DNA of 19,647 nucleotides from DATHVI01 sp035461385 (GTDB lineage: Bacteria > Actinomycetota > Thermoleophilia > Solirubrobacterales > 70-9). Both the position numbers and the translations under genes were made by a program. The stretch spans positions 1 through 19,647 of the forward strand of contig DATHVI010000111.1 of NCBI GenBank assembly GCA_035461385.1, in the 5' to 3' direction. Every line of letters begins with the position of its first letter. Within the stretch, counting starts at the first letter, position 1. Shown in pieces: positions 1 to 7,687 of the stretch. Under the pieces are notes generated by a model that searched no databases, was not told the DNA's origin, and saw only the letters and a program-made list of their open reading frames with translations.

Positions 1-1419
1 CTCGCCGTCGGGGCTCGGCACCGGCTCGCCGGCGAAGGCGACGCCTTCGGTGTCGCGAATCTGATCGCTGGCACCGGAAAGAGCCTCGGCGCTCCCGGCG
101 CCCTCACCGGCGAGCAGCAGCGGCGCCATCGATCCCTCGCCGAAGCCCTCGCTCGCAAGCTCGTAGGCCTCGCGGGTCGTCGTCCCCTCCGGGTCGGAGC
201 CGAAGTCGGGGAACCCGAGCCGCATCCCGAGCAGCGGCGCAGCGAGCGCGAGCAGGACCGCCGTCCCGGTGACGGCGGCGACGAGCGGCCGGCGCTGGAC
301 CGCGCGGCTCCAGCGGGCCGCGAGCGGGCCGGTCTCGCCCCAGGCGCCGCCGCCGAGCCCCGGGATCTTCAGCTTGTCGACCCGCCGGCCGAGCAGCGCG
401 AGCAGGGCGGGGACGAGGGTCAGCGAGGCGAGCATCGCCACCACCACCGCGATCATCGCCGCGAACGCGACCCCGGTCATGAACGAGAGCCGCATCAGCA
501 GCAGCCCGCCGAGGGCGATCACCACCGTCGTCCCGGCGACGAGCACGCTTCGCCCGGCGGTCTCGAGCGCTGTGGCGAGCGCGGCGCGCCGTTCGAGCCC
601 CTTGCCGAGCTCGGTCCGGAACCTGGTCAGGATCAACAGCGAATAGTCGATCCCGAGCGCGATCCCGATCAGCGCCGACACCGCCGTCGCCCAGTCGGGA
701 ACCGGCAGCACCGCGGCGAGGATCCCGATCAGCGCGGTCGCGATCCCGAGCCCGAACAGCGCCGTCACCAGCGGCAGGCCGGCGGCGACGAGCGAGCCGA
801 ACGCGAGCAGCAGGATCACGAGCGCGGCGCCCATCCCGATCACCTCGGGATCGGCGGCCTCGCGAGCCTCCTGGATCTTGCCGCCGGCGAGCTCGATCCG
901 CAGGCCGTCCGAGCTCGCCTCCTCGGCGCGCTCGATCAGGGTCTCGGCGCTCTCGAGCGGAACGTCCCAGTCGCGCCGGTCGAGGGCCAGGGAGGTCATC
1001 CCGATCGTCCCGTCCTCGGAGACCCGGATCTCCTCGGCGCGGGAGATCCCTTCGAGCCCCTCGGCCTCGGCGAGGAACTCGTTCACGGTCGCCTCGGCGG
1101 CGCCGCCCTCGACCCCGCCCGGCGCCTGCCAGACGACGTCGAACGAGTCGCCTGAGCCGCCGTCGTTGAAGTGCTCGGCGAGGATCTCGCCCGCGAGCTC
1201 GGACTCCGAGCCGGGCGTGTTGTAGTCGGCCTCCCAGTCGCCGGCGAGCTCCGGGCCGAGGCCGGCGATCAGCGCCAGCGCCGCAACCCAGGCGAGGATC
1301 ACGCGGCCGCGGCGCCGGGAGACGAAGTTCGCCAGCCGCGCGAGGCCGGACGGGCGACTCGGGGGCGGAGGCGGGGCCCGATCAGGCATCCGCTCGGGAA
1401 TCTGCTGGGTGACGGTCAT
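1..1419 (-). CDS. MMPL/RND family membrane transporter (C-terminal part missing, runs off window)
   Basis: The first 473 residues of an MMPL-family (RND superfamily) transporter are present; the gene leaves the window at base 1, so roughly the last third is missing compared with the usual 700-750 residues. Residues 37-53 form the first membrane segment, followed by a periplasm-like domain of about 130 residues and then a cluster of membrane helices from about residue 190. The family signature GIALGIDYSLLILTRFR is at about 252-268, with the D258-Y259 pair that in MMPL proteins lies in the proton relay. The ATG at 1419 is preceded by AGGAGG at 1431-1436 (11-base spacing). MMPL proteins export lipids or hydrophobic compounds using proton motive force; the substrate here cannot be told. 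A MarR regulator lies upstream on the same strand, but the 216-base gap with a hairpin argues for separate transcription. Confidence 0.95.
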   Translation of the reverse strand, partial: MTVTQQIPERMPDRAPPPPPSRPSGLARLANFVSRRRGRVILAWVAALALIAGLGPELAGDWEADYNTPGSESELAGEILAEHFNDGGSGDSFDVVWQAPGGVEGGAAEATVNEFLAEAEGLEGISRAEEIRVSEDGTIGMTSLALDRRDWDVPLESAETLIERAEEASSDGLRIELAGGKIQEAREAADPEVIGMGAALVILLLAFGSLVAAGLPLVTALFGLGIATALIGILAAVLPVPDWATAVSALIGIALGIDYSLLILTRFRTELGKGLERRAALATALETAGRSVLVAGTTVVIALGGLLLMRLSFMTGVAFAAMIAVVVAMLASLTLVPALLALLGRRVDKLKIPGLGGGAWGETGPLAARWSRAVQRRPLVAAVTGTAVLLALAAPLLGMRLGFPDFGSDPEGTTTREAYELASEGFGEGSMAPLLLAGEGAGSAEALSGASDQIRDTEGVAFAGEPVPSPDGE

Positions 1420-1430
1420 GGTCGACTGGG

Positions 1431-1462
1431 CCTCCTGGTCCGATGACAAAGTAGGTCGGCGT
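1431..1462 (-). promoter_or_regulatory. Putative promoter and ribosome binding site of the MMPL gene
   Basis: On the minus strand a -10-like TACTTT (1448-1453) lies 12 bases upstream of a strong AGGAGG Shine-Dalgarno (1431-1436). The 12 bases ACGCCGACCTAC (1451-1462) that include the start of the -10 recur at the same position relative to a TACACT in front of the GGDEF gene (16261-16272). No convincing -35 is visible. Confidence 0.35.
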
Positions 1463-1592
1463 TCGGGTTCGATCTGTGTCGGTGGTCACACCCTCGGCGG
1501 GCGATGGCCTACTCGAGTGAGACGAACGTCCGGGCACCGATGTGACGCGAGCTCAGGATCTCGCGGGCGCGGCGACGCGCCAATGGGGAAAC

Positions 1593-1608
1593 CACCCGTC
1601 GACGGGTG
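1593..1608 (-). terminator. Palindromic hairpin downstream of marR, possible terminator
   Basis: CACCCGTCGACGGGTG is a perfect 16-base palindrome that can fold as a 6-bp stem (CACCCG/CGGGTG) with a TCGA loop. It lies 27 bases past the marR stop codon. On the minus strand it is followed by GTTTCCCC, only a short T run, so it is a weak intrinsic terminator at best. As an uninterrupted palindrome it could also bind a dimeric protein upstream of the MMPL gene. Confidence 0.35.
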
Positions 1609-1635
1609 CGGCTCGCCACACCCGGCCGAAGGTCG

Positions 1636-2172
1636 CTACTCCCCCTCGTCTGACCTCTCCGGCCGCTCCCCCAGACGCGCGAGCTCGTCCGCGCCGACCT
1701 CGGCGCTGCGGCGGATCAGGTCGAGGACGAGCTCGAGCTCGGCGACGGTGTAGCGCTCGAACAGGCGGTGGAACGCCCAGCCGCGCGGTCCGTAGATCTC
1801 GGCGGTCTCGCGGCGCGCCTTCGGGGTGAGCTCGATCCGGATCCGGCGCCGGTCGACGCGATCGCGCACCCGGCGCGCGTAGCCGGCGCGCTCGAGCCGG
1901 TCGATGACCGCGGTCACCGCGCCGGTGGTCAGGTGCGCGGCGGCGGCGAGCTCGCCGGCGGTGATCCCACGAGCCTCGTCGCCGTCCGCCCCCGGCCGCG
2001 CCGACTCGCCCGCGTGCTGCTCGATGATGTCGATGCAGCGGAGGTCGGTGAGGTTGATCCCCAGTCGCTCGGCAGCGCGCTCGTCGAACGCCTGGTTGCG
2101 GTTCTGCTCGCGGCGGAAGGCAAGCCCGAGCTCGCCGATCAGCTCCGCCTTCGTCCTTCGCTTCGGGCTCAC
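1636..2172 (-). CDS. MarR-family transcriptional regulator
   Basis: This is a winged-helix MarR-type repressor of 178 residues from the chosen start. The DNA-binding part is visible as ITAGELAAAAHLTTGAVTAV (helix-turn-helix) followed by IDRLERAGYARRVRDRVDRR, the recognition helix and charged wing typical of MarR. The GTG at 2172 was chosen because GAGGAG lies 10 bases upstream (2183-2188 region) and the resulting length fits the family. An in-frame GTG at 2286 would add 38 residues, but 12 of those 38 codons end in A or T, unlike the rest of the gene, and it has no Shine-Dalgarno. The gene is divergent from an ABC exporter pair, and a palindrome in the shared upstream region suggests that it represses both itself and the exporter until it binds a ligand, probably the exported compound. 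That regulatory role is inferred. Confidence 0.92.
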   Translation of the reverse strand: MSPKRRTKAELIGELGLAFRREQNRNQAFDERAAERLGINLTDLRCIDIIEQHAGESARPGADGDEARGITAGELAAAAHLTTGAVTAVIDRLERAGYARRVRDRVDRRRIRIELTPKARRETAEIYGPRGWAFHRLFERYTVAELELVLDLIRRSAEVGADELARLGERPERSDEGE

Positions 2173-2307
2173 GGAGCGATGACTCCTCTGCTCGCTCGCG
2201 GTCTTCTCATCGACGGCAATCGACGGGTCGTTTGCGGACGGTTCCCGACCTGGACCATCCCTACCGTGGGGCCGATCGTTCGCCACGCCCGCTCACGTCG
2301 AATCACG

Positions 2308-2360
2308 ATATTACCTTAGTTGCTAAGTTTCTCATCGATCAAGGTATCTTCCCGAGGAGG
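2308..2360. promoter_or_regulatory. Divergent marR / ABC exporter control region with MarR-type operator
   Basis: The palindrome CTTAG-TTG-CTAAG (2315-2327; outer A/T match extends it to 2313-2329) is an AT-rich island typical of MarR operators. Immediately beside it, on the minus strand, is a near-consensus -10 TAATAT (2308-2313) for marR. On the plus strand TTGCTA (2320-2325), inside the palindrome, can act as a -35 for the -10 TATCTT (2345-2350), although 19 bases is a long spacer. GAGGAGG (2354-2360) is the ribosome binding site of the ABC gene, 6 bases before its ATG. A protein bound to the palindrome would block both promoters. The palindrome and boxes are seen in the sequence; the binding is inferred. 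Confidence 0.6.
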
Positions 2361-2366
2361 AAGCCG

Positions 2367-3347
2367 ATGCACGCGATCGAGGCCCGAGGCCTCACCAAGA
2401 CCTACCCCGGCGACGTCCGGGCGCTCGACGGCCTGAGCTTCTCGGTCGAGGAGGGGACGGTGTTCGGCCTCCTCGGCCCGAACGGCGCCGGCAAGTCGAC
2501 GGCGGTGAAGATCCTCACCACCCTCTCCCATCCCGATTCGGGCGAGGCGAGCGTCGGCGGGTTCGACGTCCTCGGCGAGCCCGCACGGGTCCGCAAGGCG
2601 ATCGGCGTCGTCGGCCAGCACAGCGGCCTCGACCACGAGGCCACCGGCCGCGAGAACCTCAAGCTCCAGGGCCAGCTCCACGACCTCGGCGGGCGCGCGC
2701 TCGACCGCCGGGTCGACGAGCTGATGGAGCAGTTCGGGCTCGCCGACGCGGCGGGGCGGCTGGTCCGCGAGTACTCGGGCGGGATGCAACGCCGGCTCGA
2801 CATCGCGCTCGCGCTCGTCCACCACCCGCGGGTCCTGTTCCTCGACGAGCCGACTACGGGGCTCGATCCCGAGGTCCGCGCCGAGATGTGGAAGGAGATC
2901 GAGCGGCTCACCGGCGAGGGCCTGACGGTGCTGCTGACGACCCACTACATGGACGAGGCCGACCACCTCGCGTCGGCGCTCGCGATCGTCGACAGCGGCC
3001 GGATCGTCGCCGAGGGCACGCCGGACGAGCTCAAGCGCGAGCTGCGCGGCGATGCGATCCACGTCGAGCTCGAAGGCTCCGTCGACGGCGACGTGCGCGC
3101 GGCGCTGGAGCGCCTCGACGCAGTCCGCGAGGTGGTCGTCAACGGGCAGGCGGTCCACGCCCGCGCCGACGACGGCGCCCGCACCGTGCCGACGGTGCTC
3201 GCGGCACTCGACGCCGGCGGCTTCCCGGTCGCTTCGGTCACCGTCGCCCGCCCATCGCTCGACGACGTCTACCTCCGCTACACCGGCCGCACCTTCAGCG
3301 CCGCCGAGGCGGAGAGCGAGCAGACCACGAAGGAGGAGGACCGATGA
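2367..3347 (+). CDS. ABC exporter ATP-binding protein (DrrA type)
   Basis: This 326-residue cytoplasmic ATPase belongs to an ABC-2 exporter of the daunorubicin-resistance (DrrA) type. Walker A GPNGAGKST is at 37-45, the Q-loop glutamine at about 84, the signature YSGGMQ at 136-141, Walker B VLFLDE ending at E161, and the H-loop histidine at 203 in TTHYMDEAD. After residue 220 comes the extra C-terminal domain (DUF4162-like) usual for DrrA proteins. ATG 2367 has GAGGAGG six bases upstream; an in-frame start further left would read through the operator region and is rejected. The stop overlaps the start of the permease gene (ATGA), so the two are translationally coupled. DrrAB-type pumps export hydrophobic drugs or lipids; the substrate is unknown. 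The divergent MarR protein probably controls expression. Confidence 0.96.
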   Translation: MHAIEARGLTKTYPGDVRALDGLSFSVEEGTVFGLLGPNGAGKSTAVKILTTLSHPDSGEASVGGFDVLGEPARVRKAIGVVGQHSGLDHEATGRENLKLQGQLHDLGGRALDRRVDELMEQFGLADAAGRLVREYSGGMQRRLDIALALVHHPRVLFLDEPTTGLDPEVRAEMWKEIERLTGEGLTVLLTTHYMDEADHLASALAIVDSGRIVAEGTPDELKRELRGDAIHVELEGSVDGDVRAALERLDAVREVVVNGQAVHARADDGARTVPTVLAALDAGGFPVASVTVARPSLDDVYLRYTGRTFSAAEAESEQTTKEEDR

Positions 3348-4123
3348 TCGTCCGCTTTCTCAGGCACTCCCAGCACTTCGCCGTCCGCGACCTGCTCGCC
3401 CTCGTGCGCCAGCCGGTCTGGATCGGCGTCACCCTCGTCCAGCCGGTGATCTGGCTGCTCCTGTTCGGGGCGCTGTTCGAGTCGGTCGCCGAGCTCCCCG
3501 GCTTCCCGACCGACGACTACATCCAGTTCATCGCCCCGGGGGTGGTGATGTTCACCGCGTTCTTCTCGGCCGGCTGGAGCGGGATGGCGATCATCGAGGA
3601 GATCGACCGCGGGATCCTCGACCGGTTCCTGGTCTCGCCGATGCAGCGCCTGGCGCTGATCGCGGGCCGGCTGCTGCAGGGCACGGTGACGATCCTGATC
3701 CAGTCGCTGATCATCGTCGTCCTGGCCCTCGTGGTCGGGGCCGAGTTCGAGAACGGGATCGGCGGCATCGGTGTGCTGTTCGGGCTCGCGGCGCTGATCG
3801 GCGCCGGGTTCGGGGCGCTCTCGAACGCGCTCGCGCTGGTGATCCGCAAGGAGGAGTCGCTGATCGGCGCGGTGAGCTTCCTCCAGCTCCCGCTCGCGTT
3901 CCTTTCGACCACGTTCATGGTCGAGGACCTGATGCCGGGGTGGATGCAGACGGTCTCCGACTTCAACCCGCTCAACTGGGCGGTCGAGTCGGGGCGCGCG
4001 GCGGTCAGCGCCTCGCCCGACTGGGGCGAGATCGCGGGCTACGCCGGCCTCCTCGCCGGCTTCCTCGTCCTCGGCTCCTGGCTCGCGGTGAGCGCGTTCC
4101 GCGCCTACCAGAAGTCGGTCTGA
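3344..4123 (+). CDS. ABC-2 type exporter permease (DrrB type)
   Basis: This 259-residue inner-membrane permease is the partner of the preceding ATPase; its ATG overlaps the ATPase stop by four bases. Hydrophobic segments are visible at about 24-46 (VWIGVTLVQPVIWLLLFGAL), 60-80, 105-130, 137-160, 168-185 and 228-250, giving the six-helix ABC-2 plan. The stretch EEIDRGILDRFLVSPMQRL at about 84-102 is the conserved cytoplasmic segment that contacts the ATPase in this family, and FNPLNWAVESGRAA near 205-220 matches the usual FNPxxxxxxxxR motif of DrrB/ABC-2 proteins. The two subunits would form a dimeric exporter with two ATPases. The multicopper oxidase gene starts 13 bases after the stop and could be co-transcribed. 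Confidence 0.95.
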   Translation: MIVRFLRHSQHFAVRDLLALVRQPVWIGVTLVQPVIWLLLFGALFESVAELPGFPTDDYIQFIAPGVVMFTAFFSAGWSGMAIIEEIDRGILDRFLVSPMQRLALIAGRLLQGTVTILIQSLIIVVLALVVGAEFENGIGGIGVLFGLAALIGAGFGALSNALALVIRKEESLIGAVSFLQLPLAFLSTTFMVEDLMPGWMQTVSDFNPLNWAVESGRAAVSASPDWGEIAGYAGLLAGFLVLGSWLAVSAFRAYQKSV

Positions 4124-4136
4124 GCACCCTCCCCGC

Positions 4137-5606
4137 GTGGTCGCCCGGCTGCTCAGGATCGGCGCGATCGTCGCGGCGGTCGCGGTCGTGGCGTTCGCCG
4201 CCTTCGCCCTCTGGGCGTGGACGGGCGCGAAGACGAGCACCGTCGGCGAGCTCGAGTTCGCGAATCCGCTCGCGATCCCGCCGCTCGTCGACGCCCGCGG
4301 CGATGGCGAGGGCCGGCTTGCGTTCGAGCTCGAGCTCGAGGCGGGCGAGGCCGAGCTCGTCGCCGGCGAGCCGACCGCGACCTGGGGCGCCAACGGCCCG
4401 CACCTCGCGCCGACGATCCGCGCCTCGCGCGGCCACCTCGTCGCGCCGACCGTCACCAACCGGCTCCGGTCGGAGACGACGACGATCCACTGGCACGGGA
4501 TGCACCTCCCGGCGGTCGCCGACGGCGGCCCCCACCAGACGATCGCCCCAGGTGAGAGCTGGACGCCGGAGTGGACGGTCGACCAGCCCGCGGCGACGCT
4601 CTGGTACCACCCCCACCCCCACCGCCGGACCGCCGACCACGTCTACCGCGGCCTCTACGGGATGTTCATCGTCGACGACCCCGACGCCGCACGGCTGGCG
4701 CTCCCGCGGGACTACGGGATCGACGACATCCCGGTGATGATTCAGGACGTGCGGCTGTCGGACGCCGGGGCGCTCGAGGAGTCGCAGTCGGTGATCAGCC
4801 CGGCCGGGAGGCTCGGCGACGAGATCCTCGTCAACGGCACCCTCGACCCCCACCTCGAGTTAACCCGCGAGCGGGTGCGGCTGCGGCTGCTGAACGCCTC
4901 CGGCGCCCGGGTCTACGAGATCGGCTTCGCCGACGGGCGCGAGTTCGACCTGATCGCAACCGACGGGGGGCTGCTCGCGGCCCCGGAGCGGGTCGAGCGG
5001 GTCCGCCTCTCCCCGGGCGAGCGGGCCGAGATCGTCGCCGCCTTCGAGCCCGGGGAGCGGGCCGTGCTGCGGAGCTTCGAGCCCGACCTCGGGACGAACT
5101 TCTTCGAGCGGCGGTTCGCGGGGGGCGACGACAGCTTCGACCTGCTCGAGCTTCGCGCCGCCCGGCGGCTCGAGCCGTCGCCCGAGGTGCCGGCCCGGCT
5201 CGCAGCGCTGCCGCCGGTCGGCGAAGCCGGCGCCCCCGTCCTCAGCTTCCGGCTCTCGGGCCAGGGCTCGATCAACGGCGCCGGGATGGACATCGACCGG
5301 ATCGACGAGGTCGTCTTCGCGGGGTCGACGGAGGTATGGGAGATCGAGAACGCCTCCGGCACGCCGCACAACTTCCACCCCCACGGCGTCAGCTTCCGCG
5401 TCCTCGAGTACGCCGGCGGCCCCCCTCCGCCGGCGCTCCATGGGGCCAAGGACACGGTCTACGTCCCCCCGAACGAGTCGGTGCGGCTGCTGGTCGACTT
5501 CGGCGCCGACTCCGACCCGGCGCACCCGTACATGTACCACTGCCATCTGCTCCAGCACGAGGACCGCGGGATGATGGGGCAGTTCACGGTGGTCGAAGAG
5601 AGGTAG
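4137..5606 (+). CDS. Multicopper oxidase, membrane-anchored (CueO/laccase-like)
   Basis: This 489-residue cupredoxin-type oxidase has all four copper-binding segments: H118-W-H120 in HWHGMHLP; H158, H160 and H162 in WYHPHPHRRTADHVY; H411, H414 and H416 in HNFHPHG; and H468-C469-H470 with H474 and M479 in HCHLLQHEDRGMM. The C-H-M set gives a type 1 copper with methionine ligand, and the segments most resemble CueO. Such enzymes couple one-electron oxidation of metals or phenols to reduction of oxygen to water. Residues 8-28 are a single hydrophobic segment without a clear cleavage site or twin-arginine motif, so the enzyme is probably anchored outside the membrane. GTG 4137 is the first start in frame; no Shine-Dalgarno is visible. 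It follows the ABC permease by 13 bases, which suggests co-transcription; a role in copper tolerance or oxidation of an exported compound is inference. Confidence 0.95.
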   Translation: MVARLLRIGAIVAAVAVVAFAAFALWAWTGAKTSTVGELEFANPLAIPPLVDARGDGEGRLAFELELEAGEAELVAGEPTATWGANGPHLAPTIRASRGHLVAPTVTNRLRSETTTIHWHGMHLPAVADGGPHQTIAPGESWTPEWTVDQPAATLWYHPHPHRRTADHVYRGLYGMFIVDDPDAARLALPRDYGIDDIPVMIQDVRLSDAGALEESQSVISPAGRLGDEILVNGTLDPHLELTRERVRLRLLNASGARVYEIGFADGREFDLIATDGGLLAAPERVERVRLSPGERAEIVAAFEPGERAVLRSFEPDLGTNFFERRFAGGDDSFDLLELRAARRLEPSPEVPARLAALPPVGEAGAPVLSFRLSGQGSINGAGMDIDRIDEVVFAGSTEVWEIENASGTPHNFHPHGVSFRVLEYAGGPPPPALHGAKDTVYVPPNESVRLLVDFGADSDPAHPYMYHCHLLQHEDRGMMGQFTVVEER

Positions 5607-5617
5607 CCTGCGCCGGC
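5604..5617 (+). promoter_or_regulatory. Putative leaderless promoter (-10) of the alpha/beta hydrolase gene
   Basis: TAGCCT (5604-5609) fits the actinobacterial -10 consensus TANNNT and ends 8 bases before the ATG at 5618, so transcription would start at or next to the start codon. Its TAG is the stop codon of the multicopper oxidase gene. There is no Shine-Dalgarno in front of the ATG, consistent with a leaderless mRNA. The same spacing is seen at two other genes in this window. Confidence 0.4.
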
Positions 5618-6442
5618 ATGGGCGAGGCGGAGCCGCTCAGCGTCGACGGGATCGCCTACCGCGAGGCGACGCCCGCGGCGGAGACGTCGCGGCTGCCGGC
5701 GGTCTGCCTGCACGGCTTCCCCGAGACCTCCTACATGTGGCGGCATGTGCTGCCACATCTGGCCGAGTCGGGCCGCCGGGCGATCGCACCCGACCTCCCG
5801 GGGTTCGGCGACTCCGAGCCCGACCCGCCGTCGACCTGGGAGCGCCAGGTCGAGGCGGTCGAGCGGTTCTGGCGCGCGATCGGGCTCGAGCGGGCGGCGC
5901 TCGTCGTCCACGACTGGGGCGGGCTGATCGGGCTGCGCTGGGCCTGCGAGCACGCCGACGCCGTCGCGGCGCTCGTGATCTCGAGCACAGGGTTCTTCCC
6001 CGATGGGAAGTGGAACGGCATGGCGCGGCTGCTCCGGACCCCGGGCGAGGGAGAGCAGATGGTCGACGGACTGACCCGCGAGGCCCTCGGCCAGATGCTG
6101 GCCGCGGTCTCGCGCGGCTACGCCGACGACGCCGCCGACGAGTACTGGAAGACGTTCCAAACCGAGGCCGGCCGCCGGGGCGTGCTCGAGCTCTACCGCT
6201 CGGGCGACTTCGAGAAGCTGGTGCCCTACGAGGGCAAGCTCGCCGCGCTCGGGGTGCCGACCCTGCTCCTGTGGGGCGAGGACGACGTCTTCGCTCCGGT
6301 CTCAGGGGCCCACCGCTTCCAGCGCGAGATCCCCGGCGCCGAGCTCGCGGTGATCGACGGCGCGGGCCACTTCGTCTACGCCGACGAGCCGCAGCGCACA
6401 GCCGCGGAGGTCGTCGCCTTCCTCGACCGGGCGGGGATCTGA
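5618..6442 (+). CDS. Alpha/beta hydrolase, haloalkane dehalogenase / epoxide hydrolase type
   Basis: This 274-residue alpha/beta-fold hydrolase has an aspartate nucleophile. HGFPETSYMWR (32-42) supplies the oxyanion-hole region, VHDWGG (97-102) is the nucleophile elbow with D99 and W100, the acid is D222 or D223 in LLLWGEDD, and H251 in GAGHF is the base. An Asp-Trp elbow is shared by haloalkane dehalogenases and many epoxide hydrolases. HGFPE is more epoxide-hydrolase-like, because dehalogenases such as LinB have HGNP with a halide-binding Asn, but the lid tyrosines that define epoxide hydrolases cannot be assigned by eye. It would cleave a carbon-halogen or epoxide bond through an ester intermediate in the cytoplasm. 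It starts 11 bases after the multicopper oxidase stop. Substrate and exact reaction are unknown. Confidence 0.93.
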   Translation: MGEAEPLSVDGIAYREATPAAETSRLPAVCLHGFPETSYMWRHVLPHLAESGRRAIAPDLPGFGDSEPDPPSTWERQVEAVERFWRAIGLERAALVVHDWGGLIGLRWACEHADAVAALVISSTGFFPDGKWNGMARLLRTPGEGEQMVDGLTREALGQMLAAVSRGYADDAADEYWKTFQTEAGRRGVLELYRSGDFEKLVPYEGKLAALGVPTLLLWGEDDVFAPVSGAHRFQREIPGAELAVIDGAGHFVYADEPQRTAAEVVAFLDRAGI

Positions 6443-6522
6443 CTCCGGCCCCGATCGCGGTTTCTCGGCGTTGAGGGGGGCGTGCCACGGTCGACGCGGG
6501 GAACCGGTCGCGCGGCGCGGCA

Positions 6523-7671
6523 TCAGCTCGGCAGCGGGGCCCCGGCGAGCGCGAGCGCGGCCCCGACCGCGCCGGCGCCGAGCAGGGTCCAGACGACCCC
6601 GAGGCGGGCGACGAGCAGGGCGACCGCGCCCGCGGCGAGGATCGCGAACTGCCACCGCTCGCTCAGCGCCAGCGTCAGCGGGATCGCCGAGCCGATGATC
6701 GCGCCGATCGCCGCCGGGCCGGCGCCGTCGAGGAACGCACGCGGGCGCGGGCTCGTCCGTAGCCGGTCGAAGCGCTCCGCCCCGAGCCCGACGAACCAGA
6801 ACGACGGCGCGAACGCGACCACCGCGGCGAGCACCGCCCCGCCGACGCCGGCGGCGGCGTAGCCGACCACGGCCACCGTCTGGACGACCGGGCCCGGCGT
6901 CGCCTGGCCGAGGGCGACCGCGCTCAGGAACTCGCCATCGGTCATCCAGCCGTAGTTGTCGACCGCGTCGGCCTGGATCAGCGGGACGATCACGAACCCG
7001 CCGCCGTAGGAGAGGGCGCCGACCTTGAACGCGACCCAGCAGAGCGCGCCGAGCCCGCCGGTCGCCGCGGCCACGGCCGCCGGCGCGGGCCACGCCTGGA
7101 TCCCGGCTCGGCGGGCGCCCGCCGAGCCGAGCCGCCACGCGAGCTCGAACGCGCCGCAGCCGATCAGCACGAGCACGAGCCAGGGGCCGAGGAGCGCCGT
7201 CGCCACGGCCCCCGCGAGCAGGTAGGCCACCCAGCGGGCCCGGCGGCTGGCGCCGTGCATCCGCCTCCGGCTACCCGGCAGCAGCGCGACCCCGGCCTGG
7301 ACGGCGACCGCGGCGACGACCGCCCCGGCCCCGGCTCCCACGCCCCGGACCCAGTCCGGTGGCGAGCCGGCGAGGAACAGGATCGCGAGCGCGATGATCA
7401 GCACCAGCCCGGGGGCGATGAAGCTGATCCCGCCGGCGATCGCCCCGGGGATCCCCCGCAGCCGCCAGGCGCAGTAGATCGCGAGCTGGGTTGAGGCCGG
7501 CCCGGGCAGGAGGTTGGTCGCCGCGATCCCGTGCTCGAACTCCTCCTCGTCGATCCAGCCGCGCCGCTCGATGCAGAGCTCCCGAAGCAGCGCGACGTGC
7601 GCCGGCGGACCGCCGAACCCGACGCAGCCGATCCTCCCCCACTCGCGGATCACCGTCACCAGCGAAGGCAC
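6523..7671 (-). CDS. chrA: Chromate transporter, two-domain ChrA (CHR family)
   Basis: This 382-residue membrane protein has the duplicated CHR architecture. The first half carries VGFGGPPAHVALLRE (17-31) and NLLPGPASTQLAIY (53-66); the second half carries the paralogous LSYGGGFVIVPLIQ (about 220-233) and LGQATPGPVVQTV (about 254-266). Each half has about five to six hydrophobic segments, separated by a basic loop (GSRRRMHGASRRAR, about 133-146). ChrA proteins lower cytoplasmic chromate by proton-coupled efflux; some members may carry sulfate-like anions instead, so the substrate is family-based. The GTG at 7671 is the furthest upstream start that does not enter the kinase gene, and no clear Shine-Dalgarno is seen. 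It lies 16 bases downstream of the PfkB gene and is probably expressed from the same transcript. Confidence 0.93.
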   Translation of the reverse strand: MPSLVTVIREWGRIGCVGFGGPPAHVALLRELCIERRGWIDEEEFEHGIAATNLLPGPASTQLAIYCAWRLRGIPGAIAGGISFIAPGLVLIIALAILFLAGSPPDWVRGVGAGAGAVVAAVAVQAGVALLPGSRRRMHGASRRARWVAYLLAGAVATALLGPWLVLVLIGCGAFELAWRLGSAGARRAGIQAWPAPAAVAAATGGLGALCWVAFKVGALSYGGGFVIVPLIQADAVDNYGWMTDGEFLSAVALGQATPGPVVQTVAVVGYAAAGVGGAVLAAVVAFAPSFWFVGLGAERFDRLRTSPRPRAFLDGAGPAAIGAIIGSAIPLTLALSERWQFAILAAGAVALLVARLGVVWTLLGAGAVGAALALAGAPLPS

Positions 7672-7687
7672 GCGCGGAGGGCCCCCG

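Noticed and set aside
2173..2286. N-terminal extension of the MarR protein from GTG 2286
   Set aside because: 12 of 38 codons end in A or T, far from the local bias, and the GTG at 2172 has GAGGAG upstream; the extension is probably 5' untranslated sequence.
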